From Branchinecta lynchi (taxonomy: Eukaryota; Arthropoda; Branchiopoda; Anostraca; Branchinectidae), in assembly GCA_023053575.1 (NCBI GenBank), contig JAKZAP010000007.1:17451508-17515507 (forward strand): a stretch of 64,000 nucleotides of DNA, given 5' to 3'. Shown here piece by piece: positions 11,125 to 23,357 of the stretch. The notes under the pieces are model-generated. The model saw only the letters and a program-made list of their open reading frames with translations. It did no database searches and was not told the DNA's origin. The position numbers and the translations under genes are program-made. The stretch's first letter is position 1. Every line of letters starts with the position of its first letter.

Positions 11125-11459
11125 CTGTCGCTTGTAAAGTTTTGTTTTGGAGTAACCCTTCTTTCTACCTTCTAGAGTAGGAAGAGCAAGAAACTAGTCA
11201 AGCAAGAATTCATTCCGAGTGAAACCTGGCAAAGCGAACAAATTGCCGCCTTCTCTAGCCTGAGGATGGAAATCAGTCGGCTTCGTTCATCAAAAGATCT
11301 CGTGTCGACAAAAGAGCTGGTAAGGAGCCTTTTTGTACTGTATGCCGCACATTGCAATGCTAAAATAAAATAGAACAAGAGCTGAAAGCTCATATGGCAC
11401 TTGCAAGAATAGGCAAACTGTTGGCAGGAGTTTTTTGTTTGGGAACTTTGTACAGAGTC
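11125..11459 (+). repeat. 335-bp direct duplication, copy 2
   Basis: Offset by 2,291 bp from copy 1 with no visible mismatch. The perfect identity means either a very recent event or an assembly artefact. Confidence 0.95.
11176..11319 (+). CDS. GEMIN2: GEMIN2 exon B, duplicate copy 2
   Basis: Same 48 codons, same acceptor and donor as the exon at 8885-9028. If both are spliced, Gemin2 would carry the TWQSEQIAAFSSLR helix twice; if they are mutually exclusive the protein is unchanged. Which copy is used cannot be seen from the sequence. Confidence 0.7.
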
Positions 11460-11535
11460 GGATATTATTTTAGTATACACTAGTAGTAAAAAATCGACTC
11501 CTTGAACATTTTTCTCGTTAAAATTCAAAAACAGA

Positions 11536-12528
11536 TTAATCATCTGAGAAAACCAAGTTCAGATATTGAATCAGCATGTGTGTTTACCCCTATAAGTCAT
11601 ATCTGTTTTGACGAAAACTTCCTGCCACTCCGGCGGAAAAAGAAAGCTCAAAAACGAACTCGGCGTATCTTCTTTCCCCAATATTTGACATCTAATCAAC
11701 TTCAAATAAAAATTCAACTTATAACAATTTTCCGGCTCCAGCCGGATTCCGGTCGAACTATATGTCCGGGTAAAAAATGATTGTCATACACGGATTCACC
11801 ATCTCTTTACCCCTAAATCGAATATCTAATCAATTACAAATTAAGACTCTAACTTTTAACAGTTTTCGGTTTTGGGCGGATTCCGGGCGAACTACTTGTC
11901 TGGGTAGAAAATTGTTTTCAGATAAGTGTTCAGCATGTCTTCTTACTCCTAAGTCGAACATCTAATCAACTCCAAATAAAACTTTTACTTTTAACAAACT
12001 TTCCGGTTTTGGCCGGATTCCGGGCGAACTACTTGTTCGGCGAGAAAATGGTTTTCACCATTCAGTTCAGAATATCTTCTTACCCCTAAATCGAACATCT
12101 AATCAACTTCAAATAAAACTTTACTTTTAACAGACTTTCCGGTTTTGGCCGGATTCCGCGCTAACTACTTGTCCAGCGAAAAAACGGTTTTCACCATCGT
12201 GTTAAGCATGTCTTCTTACCCCAAAAAATCTAATCAGCTTTAAATAAAACTTTTACTTTTAACAAACTTTCCGGTTTTGGCCTGATCCCAGGCGAACTAC
12301 TTTTCCGATGACAAAACTATTTTCACCATCTTGTTCAACATGTCTTCTTACCCCATAATGGACTATCATATTATCTGTTTAAAAATATTTAATTTGCCCC
12401 TTAATTAATAATCTAAATAATCACCAAGTTTCATCAAAATATCTCATTCCCTTCGAGCGTTATGGTGCGGACAGACGGACAACTTTTGCGATGTCATAGG
12501 TATCCCGCCACTTACGTTTTGGGATCCC
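11536..12528 (+). repeat. GGGATCCC-ended repeat with ~135-bp internal units (family A), copy 1
   Basis: About six diverged units, each carrying 'tttccggttttggccggatt', 'gaactacttgtccggcgaga', 'catgtcttcttacccctaaa' and 'catctaatcaacttcaaata'. It ends with 'atgtcataggtatccc' and CGTTTTGGGATCCC. The left end is truncated relative to the complete copies at 48434-49659 and 62862-63672. No coding capacity. Confidence 0.8.
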
Positions 12529-12540
12529 AAAAGTATTTTA

Positions 12541-12838
12541 TTGTTGAACTTGGCTGTAATGGTGCGGACTTTAAAGGCACGCCATGCACGCCCGATTATC
12601 CGTTCCAAAGTTATGAATGTTACTAATTTCCGGATTCCCCATCTGGCCCCTCCCCCATTGATGGTCGGATCGGGGAAGTGATTATTTCCAAGTTAATCAG
12701 GTTGAGTCCCTGATATGCGTGCCAAGTTTTATCGTCCTAGGTCATGTGGAAGTGCCCAAACTAGCAAAATGCGGACAGACAGACAGACATAACGATCGCT
12801 ATATGGCACTTGAGTAAGCTCAAGTGTCATAAAAACAA
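12541..12838 (-). repeat. Family B terminal fragment
   Basis: Reverse-orientation piece of the ~400-bp-unit family, ending in ATATGGCACTTGAGTAAGCTCAAGTG followed by TCATAAAAACAAGA. The CACTTGAG...CTCAAGTG hairpin matches other family B ends. Confidence 0.6.
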
Positions 12839-14323
12839 GATTTTCGGGGTTTTTTCTTGATCAGCTAGTTACCCCCCCAAGATGATGTGTGAGGGATACA
12901 CACAATTTCGGATATTTCGGTTGCACTTCCGGCAAACCGTCCTCAACGAAAAAGCAAAACTAAATCATAAAATCCACCACAATAACAACAGGAAAACGTT
13001 GCGGAACCAACAAACAATAAGACGACATGTAACTAAAAAACAGAAGAACGATGTGGACTGAACGACATGCAGATAAAAGTAAAATAACGTAAGATAAAAT
13101 GTGCGTGTTTAAAGTGTACGTGTACAAATCTGCGATTATTTACAGTTCCGAATTCTGTGTATATTTACAATTTAGCATCCGTCTGGGAAAGCGCAGAATA
13201 TTTCAGCCAGAAAACGGCCCACTCCAAAAATCCATAATACCTTCACAACTTTCACAGAACACAGAACTGCTTCAAACCTTATATTGCAATGCTATTATCG
13301 CTAAGAGGCATACAATATGTGGTCCCATCTCTGCATAAACATTAGGCAAAGAATGAGGTGGAAGGATTTCAGTTAATACTCTACTTTTTTTTTAGTATGA
13401 AGTAAAGACATGACAAAACTGGGCATGGCAGGCCGGCAACCTATCCGTCTGCAGTAGGGGTTGGTTAGTTAGTTACGTCTGTTCATAAATTAAAGAAAGA
13501 CATGTGTTTTTCTAGTCCAACGGTAAAGCTAGCGCCTGACATGATACAAATCATAGTATATTGCAAATGCTTTGCCTCTACGTATCATGAAGAAATTCGA
13601 AATGATCATAGTCTAATTACGACGCGGAATCGAAAATCTTGTGTACAATAGTCTGACATTATTAATCGATTCCGCACTAACCGAGTCCTTGGAAAGAGTG
13701 CTCCAGGGTCCAGTGATTCTGTTTGCAACTCAACTTCTGCATGTTCTTTTGACAAAGTGCTGTAACAAGCTTGAACAACTACGTCCTATGATCACAATTG
13801 CTTTTGCATTTTCGATGTAACTCATTTCAGTTTTGTCGTAACTGCCGTTGAATTGTTTAAGCGGCTCAGGTAAACACCCTAAAAACAAAATTTGTACGCG
13901 ATGGAGGAAAGACGTAATAATTATCTAGGGTTCACGCAAACGATACACCGGGCAGGAACTAGGTAGCTCTCCTTTGGATTTTCTCGTAGTCTTCAGAATC
14001 ATAATTGTAGTAAGGTCTGATTTTATCCCGGCCATATTCAGCCATGAACTGCAACTCAAACAGCAGGGGGCACAAACCCCTTTGCTTGAATGCGAAGGCT
14101 CTTCTGACTAAACCAAGAAAGTGTTGGACCCTGCTTGTTATATGGCAATTTAACCACATTTTATGTGCTTCGTAGAAATATTGACAATAAGAACAGTGAG
14201 ATGGTAAGCAGACACAGAAGAAAGCTACTGAATCAAATTTTGGCCTGTTTAAGGTCGATTTGCGGTCCTAGGCCTACCGTATAGTACAGCAAAAATAGTT
14301 ATACGGACTTTTGCATTTTACAG
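12839..14323. other. GEMIN2 intron, no feature recognised
   Basis: Intronic by position between exons B and C. A - strand frame at 13959-14159 has protein-like composition but no recognisable family. Confidence 0.4.
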
Positions 14324-14497
14324 CCCTCCACCTCTCGTGGTTGGTGTGAGTACTGCTACGGGAAAGCGGCTGCTGACAAACTCCTCAGTTGCGATTCGCC
14401 TCTAGAAAAAGAAGTAGAAGAAGAGGGGCATGTTGATCTCAATATTTCCGATGCCGGGAATAGACCATTGCTATCTTTGGTCCTTAGCTTCAGTCAG
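14324..14497 (+). CDS. GEMIN2: GEMIN2 exon C
   Basis: A 174-base, phase 0-0 exon (58 codons) bounded by 'tgcattttacag' and CAG|gtacgt. It begins with an aromatic WCEYCYGK block, passes an acidic stretch (EKEVEEEG) and ends with PLLSLVLSFSQ. This matches the central Gemin2 segment with its W...C...G pattern, acidic linker and PPLLSIV-type helix. The acidic linker is variable in the family. Confidence 0.85.
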
Positions 14498-15302
14498 GTA
14501 CGTAAGTCGCCAGTGAATTTACCTGCTGACTAGCCTCTTAATTTTAGGCAACAGTTGTTTCACTACTCCAACATGATTCACATCCCATGGTGACCATTCA
14601 CCTCAAAATTCCCTAATTGGAAAAATTGTAAACATGCATAAATGAGATGCAACCTAGTCTTGTTCCTGTAAATAAGAAAATACAGTTTGGAGACGATCAA
14701 TCTAACTGCACTAAAATAAAGGTGTGTGAGGTTTTAACATCGAAAAGATGTCGCCCAGGGGCAAGCTGGCCTTTTTGGTGGCATTAACCTTCTCCGCATC
14801 TACTTCGTCTGGAAGGGAGTTCTTCGAGATTGACGCGTTTGTTCCTAAATTCCCAATAGCAGACGCCTTCTTAAACGGTTTATGTCGACTGATTAAAATG
14901 ACGGCCCCTTAGTTCTTTGTGAATTCGACAAGACTGATAACAACCCTAGACGATGAAACAGACGCTAGAGCAACTTCTCTTGACAGAAGAAAACACAATT
15001 TCCTATTCCGACAAAGCTGGAATTGCATAAGGGCAGCTAGGAATTATTTTCAGACATTGTTATGTTGGATATTGAAACAAGGGTCCTCGTCAGGTCAGAG
15101 CTTTTCTAGCCCGAAAAATTATATTAGCTTGACACAATCATTGATATATCCTCCAACAAATGAAAATAAAATCATAAGTATAACCAAGGGTCCCAGTTAC
15201 TCAAGCGGACTTTCCAGGGACTGTGATCTACTTCCCTTATCAGTTTCCTTGATTTCCGTTGGATGACTTTCAGATGCGATAAAAAGTAGATGGTGCGCTC
15301 TG

Positions 15303-18300
15303 TTTTTATGGCACTTGCCTTCCGGCCAATATACCAATCACTTTTCCGTTGGTCGGTCAGTCCGGTAATCGCGCGTTAGGGTACTGCCACATGTGCTAGG
15401 ACGAAAAAACTTGGCAAGCATACCGTGGATCTGACGAAACTAACTTGGAAATAATCACTTTCCCGATCGGACTATCGTGGGGGGAGTGGAGGGAGGGGGA
15501 ATCCGGAATCTTGAGGTATATATAACTTTGGAACGGGTGATTGGACCTTAATGAAACTTGATATTTGGAAAGACCTCACCGGATCCGATGAACGTGGGGG
15601 GGGGGGAGGGCAACCGGAATCTTGTGAAGCGCTTAAGAGTAGAGCGATCGGGACGAAACTTGGTGGGAAGAACAAACGCAAGCCCTAGATACATCAGTGA
15701 CAGAACCGGACCGGATTCAGGCACTCCGGAATTCTGGTGATCGTGAGTTAAGGTACTTCCAGACGCAGGGGCGTCACTATGGGGGGAAGGGGGGGGGGGA
15801 CTCGCCCCCCAAAGGTCCTGAGAAAGTATGTCACTTGTTTGTCGTAGCGAAGCGCCGGCAAACACAGACAAAATCAAATTTTGTATGCTTTTTATCAGGT
15901 ATCGGTCGATTCGTCGGCACATCGGGTGTTTTTATATGCAAGAAATAAAATCCTGCAAACGTTTGTCGGGCAAAACACTGAAGAAATCGAATTCTGCATG
16001 CTCTTGTCGTGCCTCGGTATTCTCGTCGGCACATCGGGTTCTTTTTATACAGAAGGAATCCAGAAAAAAAAAAAAAAAGTTTTTGTCGGGCGTCGGTCGA
16101 CTCGTCGGCACATCGGGTTCTTTTTATACGCAAGAAATGAAATCCTCCAAACATTTGTCAGGCAAAGCACCGGAGAAATCGAATTCTGCATGGTTTTGTC
16201 GTGCCTCGGTTCGTCAGCACATCGGGTTCTTTTTATACATAAGAAATCCAGAAGAAATAGTTTTTTTCTTATACTTTTGTCGGGCGTCGGTCGACTCGTC
16301 GGCACATCGGGTTCTACTTACACGTAAGAAATCAAATTTTGCAAACGTTGTCGGGCGCATCCAGGAAGTTTAAGTTTCATTGGCCCAAGGGGTTAATTTT
16401 ACACGTATGTATCAAGTTCTGTACATTCTGGTCGAGCAAAACACAGAACAAATCAAATGCTCGATGGTTTTGTCGGGCGTCGGTATCCTCTTCGGCACAT
16501 CGGGTTCTACAAAAAAAAAAAAAAAAAAAAATCAGATTCTGTAACTTTTTATCGGGCGCATGCCGAAAGTTCAAGTCTCGTCGGTACATCGGCTTCTATT
16601 TACACGTAAAGTTCTTTACAATCTTGTGGGGCAAAACACAGAAGAAATCGAATTCTGAATGCTTTTGTCGGGCGTTGGTATTCTTGTCCGCACACCGGGT
16701 CTTTTATACGTAAGAAATCATAATTCTGCAAATATTTGTCGGTCGCAAATTTTTCCGGAAAAAATACAGATTTAAAAAAAATTCGTCGGCGTTGCTTAGT
16801 TCAGCTTGTTCTGGGTACAGTCGTTGGAAGCTTCGCTTCTTAGCAAAAGTTGAAACGAAAAGCCGAATATGTGAAATTAAATATATGAATTTACATCAAA
16901 GGAACAATGCATTACAGTAAATTTTACACAAAATTTCGCCTGCAGCGCATTTTGTAGTATTCCCTATTTGGAAGAATGGTGTATCATTTAGTTTTCCTTT
17001 TAGGATAGAATTCTTGGAGTTTGAAACACGTTAAAAGCCGGAAACTGTATGGTACTATAGCTGAATTTTCCGCAAAAAAACAGATTAACAAAAATTTCGC
17101 ATGCGGCGCTTGGTTTAACTTGCCTTGGTACAGTCGTTGGAAGCTTCGCTTTCCAGTGAAAGTTAAAATGAAAAGCCGAATATGTGAACTTTAAAATACG
17201 AAATTATACCAAAGGAATAACCTCAATTAATGCGATGTTACAGTTACTTCACACAAAATTTCGCCTGCGGCGCATTTTGTAGTATTCTTTATTTAGAAGA
17301 ACAGTGTTTCATTTAGCTTGGCGTTTTAGGATTGAAATTCGCTAGATATAGCTAAATTTTTCCGGAAAAAAAAGGCAGATTTAAAAAATTTCGCATGCGG
17401 CGCCTAGTTTAACTTGTTCTTGGTACAGTCATTGGAAGCTTCGCTTCTGAGCGAAGGCTAAAATGAAAAGCCAAATATGTGAACTTAAAATACGAAATTA
17501 CATCAAAGGAATAATCTCAACTGATGCATTACAGTTAGTTTTACCCCGGTTCTATTTTGTTCTGGCGGGAAATGTACGCCGTTGCCGCGAAGCGGCAACT
17601 GCGTGTTTTGTTGGCAGATTTTTTAGTCCGTCGGCACAAACCGGACGTCCCCCCCCCCCCCCCCAAGGTAAAAGGCTAGTGACGCTCCTGTCCAGGTGTG
17701 CTAGGACGGCGAAACTTGGCTTGAACATTAGACACTTGACAAGATTGACTTGAAAGAGTCAGTTCCCCGATCCGACCATCGTGGGAGGAGTAGAGGGAAG
17801 AGGGAATCCAAAATCTTGAGATATGTATAACTTTCGAACGGGGGATAGGATATCAATGAAACTTGATATTTGGAAAGATTTCGTGTCTCAAATGTCCCAT
17901 TTCATGCCCGGACCGGATAAAATGAATGTGGCTTTGGGGGTGGAGGCGAGGACCGGAAATTCTTCTGACACGCTCAGAGTGGAGCGATCGGGATGAAACT
18001 TGGTGGGAAGAACAAGTACAACAGTTCACCGATCTGAGCATCGTGGGGGGAGTGGAGCGAGGGGGAATCCGGAATCTAGAGGTATTTATAACTTTTGAAC
18101 GGGTGATCGGATCTTAATGAAACTCGATTTTTAGAAAGACCCCGTGTTTCAGAAGACCCGCCTAGATTCCAGACCAGATCCGGCAACTTTGTGGGAAGCT
18201 GGAGGGGGGAACCGGAAATCTTGGAAAACCATTAGAGTGGAGGGATCGGGATGAAACTTGATGGGAAGAACAAGCACATGTCCTAGATATATCGGCGACA

Positions 18301-20085
18301 TGTCCTGGATGGATTCGGGCACTATGGGGTGTTGAGGGGGGGGGGGGGGCGTAGTTCCGGTGATCGCGCTAGTTCGTACTTCCGGATGCGCTAGGACATT
18401 GAAACTTGGCAGGCAGATCAGGGACCTTAAATTATTAAGCTGGAAATAGTCACTTACACGATCTGAGCATCGTTGGGGGAGTGGAGGGATGGGGAATCCG
18501 GGATTTTCAGGTATTTATAAACTTCGAACGGGTGATCGGATAGCAATGAAATTGGATATTTGGAGAGACCTCCTGCCTCAGACGACCAACTTAAAGTCCG
18601 CACCGGATCCGGTGACTTTGGGGGAGCTGGAGGGGGAAACCGGAAATCTTGGGAAAAGCTTAGAGTGGAGGGATTGGGACGAAACTTAGTAGAAAGAACT
18701 TGCTCAAGTCCTAGATACATCGTTGACGTAACTGGACCAGGTGCGGACACAGTGGGGGGGGGGGGATTGGTGATCCCGCGAGTTTGGACTAGGACGATGA
18801 AATTTGGTAGGCATATCAGGGATCCGAACAGACTGTCTTGACATTAGTTGTTTCCCGTACCCGACCATCGGGGGGGGGGGGGGGGGGTGGGCGTGGAGGG
18901 ATGGGGAATCCGAAATCTAGTGGGCGATGCATACATTTTGAACGGTTGAACGGATTTGAATGAAACTTGGCAAGTGGAAAGAGCTATCGTCTCAGATGTT
19001 CCACGTTAAGTCCGGATCGGATCCGATTCTTATGGGGGGAGTTGGAGGGGGCCACCGGTAATCTCGTGAAACGCTTAGAGTCGAGGGGTCGGGATAGAAT
19101 TTTGTAAGTAAAACAAGCATAAGCCCTGTCGACATGTTCTCGACAGAACCAGACCTTACCGGGGCTCTTCGGGGGGAGTTGGGGGAGGTTTCCCGGAATT
19201 CCAAGGATCGTCAGTTATGAAACTTCCACATGTGCCAAGGACGATAAAACTTGGCGGGCATATTACTGACCCGACCAACTAGACTTAAAAACCCTACACG
19301 ATGCCCTAAGAAAACTTCCGTTCCTGAACCCGACCGTTTTGACGGAGCTAAGGGAATGGGAATCCGGAAATTACTGACTTTCCTAGGTAACGAACAGGTG
19401 GTCCGAATCGAGTGAAACTTTATGGGTGATAAGAATCGATGACCTAGATATGCAAAACATGTTTCCGAACCACATGCAGCCATGTTGGGGGAGTTGGAGG
19501 GGGGTCCGGAAACTTTTTGACGTGCACAAAATGGGATGCAAGTTGGACAGGACCGAGTTTTGCGTCCCAGATTTGTTATTTGGCATCCGAATCTATTCGG
19601 TGACAGAGGGGGGAGTTGGAGGGAGAGTGTCGGAAATTCTGTGGCTCGCCGAGGGGTCACGAGTGGACCAATTTTAACGAAACCTGGAAAGTAAAGAGAT
19701 CATAGGCTCTAGACGACATATTTTAGGGTCCGGACCGAATCCGAGCATGGTGCTCGAGCAATTTCCCGAAAAATGCTCAGATTCGAGTGAAAATTGATAA
19801 GCGGTAAGAGAAGATGCTCTAGATGATTCATTTGGGTGTCCGAACCAGATTCGGCCGTGGCAGGGAGAGTTGGAGGCGGGGGGGGGGGGTACTGAAAATG
19901 GTGTGGCGCGTTTAGGAACCAAACGAGTGGATCTAAACTTAAAAGGTAGAAAAGTAATATGGCCTAGATGATCCGACGCAATGCCGGAAATACTCAGACT
20001 CGAGTGAAACTGGATAACCTATTTCTAGGTACTTTCTTGCATCGCCTACTCGTAACAAGTGCCATATGAGGTCGTAGCTCTTGTT
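15303..20085 (+). repeat. Long family B repeat in GEMIN2 intron, interrupted by a hAT-type element
   Basis: Begins near 'tttttatggcacttgccttc' and ends with CAAGTGCCATATGAGG...TAGCTCTTGTTT. The interior consists of diverged units of roughly 400-430 bp: 'gatgaaacttggtgggaag' marks occur near 15653, 17992, 18249, 18680 and 19090. The units alternate G-runs (gggggagttggaggggg) with conserved phrases such as 'tcctagatacatc'. Short ORFs here are repeat read-through. A 1.9-kb hAT-type element splits it at 15766-17690. Confidence 0.65.
15766..17690. mobile_element. hAT-type non-autonomous element nested in family B
   Basis: Starts CAGGGGCGTCACTATGG and ends GGCTAGTGACGCTCCTG, inverted hAT-like termini. 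Flanks are TCCAGACG (15758-15765) and TCCAGGTG (17691-17698), an 8-bp duplication with two mismatches. The flanking text rejoins as the family B phrase 'aggtacttccag|gtgtgctagga', proving insertion into that repeat. The interior holds two satellite-like arrays: about 15830-16760 with units around 'gtcggcacatcgggttcttt', and about 16790-17560 with three units of roughly 310 bp around 'cagtcgttggaagcttcgct'. No transposase is encoded. Confidence 0.75.
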
Positions 20086-20478
20086 TCCTGAAAGTCAGTT
20101 TTGGATTCACTGGTGACTGCTCCCCTTGACCCACCACTGTCTGGTTTCATTTGTTCACTAATGCGGACTCACCAGTACGCAGTACCTGATCCGGAGCAGG
20201 TTATAATGAGAAGTCACGGAGAGATTTTGAGACCAAAATACTCTTTATGGAGAAAATACCTAAGAGGGCTAATACCTAATGCTAAATGCTAAATACCTAA
20301 GAACTACTAAGAGTGCGACGCACTCGCCTAATGTCGATTTCTCTGCTTGCCCTGTTGCGTATCAGATCGCAGTTTGAACGTTGGTCTGCTGTATGAAACG
20401 TAGTTTCTAAGCGTCCCGCTGATGGCGTGGTAGGGCAAGCAGCGGCAGTGTCAATATCTGTTTACTGTTTGTTTTTAG

Positions 20479-20661
20479 ACGGTAGTGGAGATTCTTCTTG
20501 AATACAACTATAGTTGGCTTGAGTCAAATCAGTCGTCCTCTCTATCCCAAGGAGAGTGGTTGTACGCCCTCATGGCCTGCGTGGAAAAACCCTTGACCGC
20601 TAGTCTGTGCAGTACGCTCAGAAATATATGCCGAGTTTGTCAGAGGAATAGATCCAAACTG
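20479..20661 (+). CDS. GEMIN2: GEMIN2 exon D
   Basis: A 183-base, phase 0-0 exon (61 codons) between 'gtttgtttttag' and CTG|gtaagc. It encodes the most conserved Gemin2 signature: VVEILLEYNYSWL followed by GEWLYALMACVEKPLT, the helical region that contacts Sm proteins. The remaining helix (LRNICRVCQRNRSKL) fits the family's C-terminal arginine-rich helix. This exon is the strongest single piece of evidence for the gene call. Confidence 0.93.
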
Positions 20662-21129
20662 GTAAGCAAATGCACTAAAAGTAATTTTCAACATACCGCT
20701 TTGTCTCGACGTGACCATTCTCAGTGTCATCTAGCGCGTTGGGGACAAGTTCCCGTCCGTCACTACAGTTGCCTAGTTTCAGATGCTTTTATGGATGAAT
20801 CTATTCTCCAGCTAGGATTATTGGTTGTCGAATTTTTGTTACCCACTTCTACAAAACATAATAAGCGAAATCAAGATTATTGTTTGGTTATTCCGCTAGG
20901 CCTCATGTAGGTCAGGGGACTGATATTAGAGGATTAAACTAATGACTAAGGGACTGGTCAAACTAGGCTCAAAACGGCACCGATTTGACAATCTGCTCAG
21001 GATCTGCGCGGATTCTTCGCTGAAAATGAGTCTACAAATCTGCGGTGATCGGGTCGGTCGTCAGTGATGTTCTGAAATCTGAGCATCCTTAGGGGACGTG
21101 ACGTTTGATGGCTTTGGGGCAGCTTGGGG
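20662..21129. other. GEMIN2 intron, no feature recognised
   Basis: The + strand frame 20485-20910 that overlaps here is exon D read into the intron. Confidence 0.5.
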
Positions 21130-23357
21130 ATAGAATAGAATTTATTGCAGAAAAAGCCTAAGGCCATGGCAAAAATGGTTATAAAAAAAAAGAGAACACT
21201 TGAAATAGTAGAACTAAACTAAAGGACATTCTCTCTGTGGGCTAAAGCTATTTTTAGGAACCTTACCAGCCTCTTCAGATCTTGAAAACACTTACTTCCA
21301 ATAACGCTCATCGTCCATACTTCATCTTTTACTGTAGTTACATTCCCAAAAGTCTCAACCCGCAGGTCACCTAGCTCACGGCATTTACACATCAGATGTA
21401 ACAAATTCTGTAGCTGTTCTATCTTCTCACTTCTACCAAACCCCATACTTCAGAACCGTAATGCATAGCAGGGATAATCTTTGTATTAAACACATGCTTC
21501 TGTAGCTTCATATCTTCAATCCTACTTAACTTACTCCTAAGAACCATATTTATACTACGTATTCCCTTTTTCCAACTAAAATCAGACTGACTAGAAAATT
21601 TTCCATTAAACTTCAACTTTCAACCTAGGTATGCAAATTCATCACTATATTCTAGATCTTGACCTTTAAATTTTAGCCGAGGTTCCTGGTCTACCTTACC
21701 CCCTTTCCGAAATACCACCACCACCGTTTTCTTAGCGTTCAGCTCTAATTCCTTAATTTGAAGGTATTGTTCTAACATATCAAATAATTTTGAAGAGATT
21801 GTCGGGAATCTGCAATCAGGGCAATGTCATCTGCAAACAGTAACATACAAAGTGTTATCACGTCTAGGCTTACCGTGGGGGCTCCATTATTCATCATAAA
21901 GTTTTCCAAATCATTGATATGTAAGGAGAACAGTTTCGGCGACCGTGTGCATCACTGCTTAACACCCTTCCGGGAACGAATTTTACGAGACAAATCCCTG
22001 CCTACCCGAACTACAAAATATATACTAGAGTATATCTGTATTATGAGCCTGACTAGCTTACCAGGCAATCCTATATCCATAAGGCTCTTAACTAGGAGTC
22101 CTCGCTTTACATTATCAAACGCTCCTTTCAAATCCACGAAACTTACGTATAACCTTCCCTTTCTTACAGATAAATGTTTCCTAACTAGAATACTCAACGT
22201 GTAAATCTGGTCAACCGTACTATACCCCTCCCTGAAACCTGACTGGACTCTACTCAACTTATCATTCTTTCCTAGCCAATCCTGTAATCTAGCATCTATT
22301 ACTTTACAAAACAGCTTACTTAACGTAGTCCCTAAGTGAATTCCCCGATAATTTTCATGCTTACTTTTATCTCCTTTTTTTAATATGGGCGTGACTACTG
22401 AAATATGCCATTGCTTAGGCCAACAAACTTTATCTACGATACAAGAGAAAATTGAAAAACAAAACAATGGAATCACATAACAATGGAATCACATAAACCT
22501 TACCCCACTTCCAAAACATCGCGGGTATTCCATCAATACATGGAGCTGACTTTCCTTTCATCTTTTTTAAAGCCTTCCAAACCTCCTCTTCACCTATTTC
22601 TCCTAACAATTCATAATCTTCCTCTTTCGCTTTATAATACGCCTGGTTACTCAGTTCCTGTTCCATATTAGACAGAACCGGATCTTGTTCCATTCAATCG
22701 TCCTCTTGATTTTCAATGTATTCTGGCCAAGAAGCTGCTGGTGGCGTCTGGCTATTAGACGGATGACCTTCAATCATATTTTTTACCCCCTTCCAAAACG
22801 CCGAGCTATCCTTACTCTTAAAATTTACTGGCTCCTCTCCTCCTGCTCTTTTAACCATTTTTTCTTCTTCAACAAATCTTTATATACCTTCCTAGTATTC
22901 TTATAACTAATTACTAATTACGACAACCAGATCGATCCTTCTTCATCAACAAATAACAACGAACTACCTCTTCTCTAGCCTGGGAACATTCATGATCAAA
23001 GAAACCCTTACCTCTGCCCTTAGTTATCCGTTTCCTATTACTTTGGGATTTACTTAGTCCTGATCCTACTTCATAAACCTTATCAACTAAGAGAGCTATA
23101 CCTTATTCTATGTCTTCTTTAGTTACATCTACACCTAACTTATCCCAAACTTGTAGTTCTGATAGCTGAAGTTCCACCTGTTTTTGGCGAACTCCTTCTA
23201 ATGTCAGAGGTCTTCGCACTAACATATCTAAATCTTGCCCATTCTGGAGTATACCTATTTCGTTACTTTTCCTCTCAGTTTGCAAACCACAAAAACTGAA
23301 ATACGCCTCCACCGGAACATGATCTGAACCACAAACATTCAATACTAAGGTTAACAC
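21130..23357 (-). mobile_element. Decayed 5'-truncated LINE, EN C-terminus to RT
   Basis: Reading the - strand: an endonuclease C-terminal SDHVPV motif (near 23320), an RT entry block ending KSAPCIDGIPAMFW (22430-22693), then VVTPILKKGDKSKHENYRGI, SGFREGYSTVDQI and VDLKGAFDNV (21952-22476), and FADDIAL (near 21826-21837), then thumb sequence to 21219. At least four frame breaks. The 3' end is TTCTGCAATAAATTCTATTCTATC. It belongs to a different lineage from the LINE at 1422. It lies in the last GEMIN2 intron in antisense orientation. Confidence 0.85.
21952..22476 (-). pseudogene. LINE reverse transcriptase fragment
   Basis: The 174-aa frame covers RT fingers and palm motif A (VDLKGAFDNV, catalytic Asp). 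It starts inside the domain after a frame break; the preceding residues (ALKKMKGKSAPCIDGIP) are in the frame at 22430-22693. The first residues are out of frame for RT, so the ATG is not a genuine start. Confidence 0.85.

Noticed and set aside
13959..14159. 66-aa - strand frame with protein-like C-terminus
   Set aside because: Plausible composition but no family match, no extension upstream, and it lies inside the GEMIN2 intron.
15828..16373. 181-aa ORF and overlapping frames on both strands
   Set aside because: All are translations of a ~150-bp tandem array within the hAT-type element.
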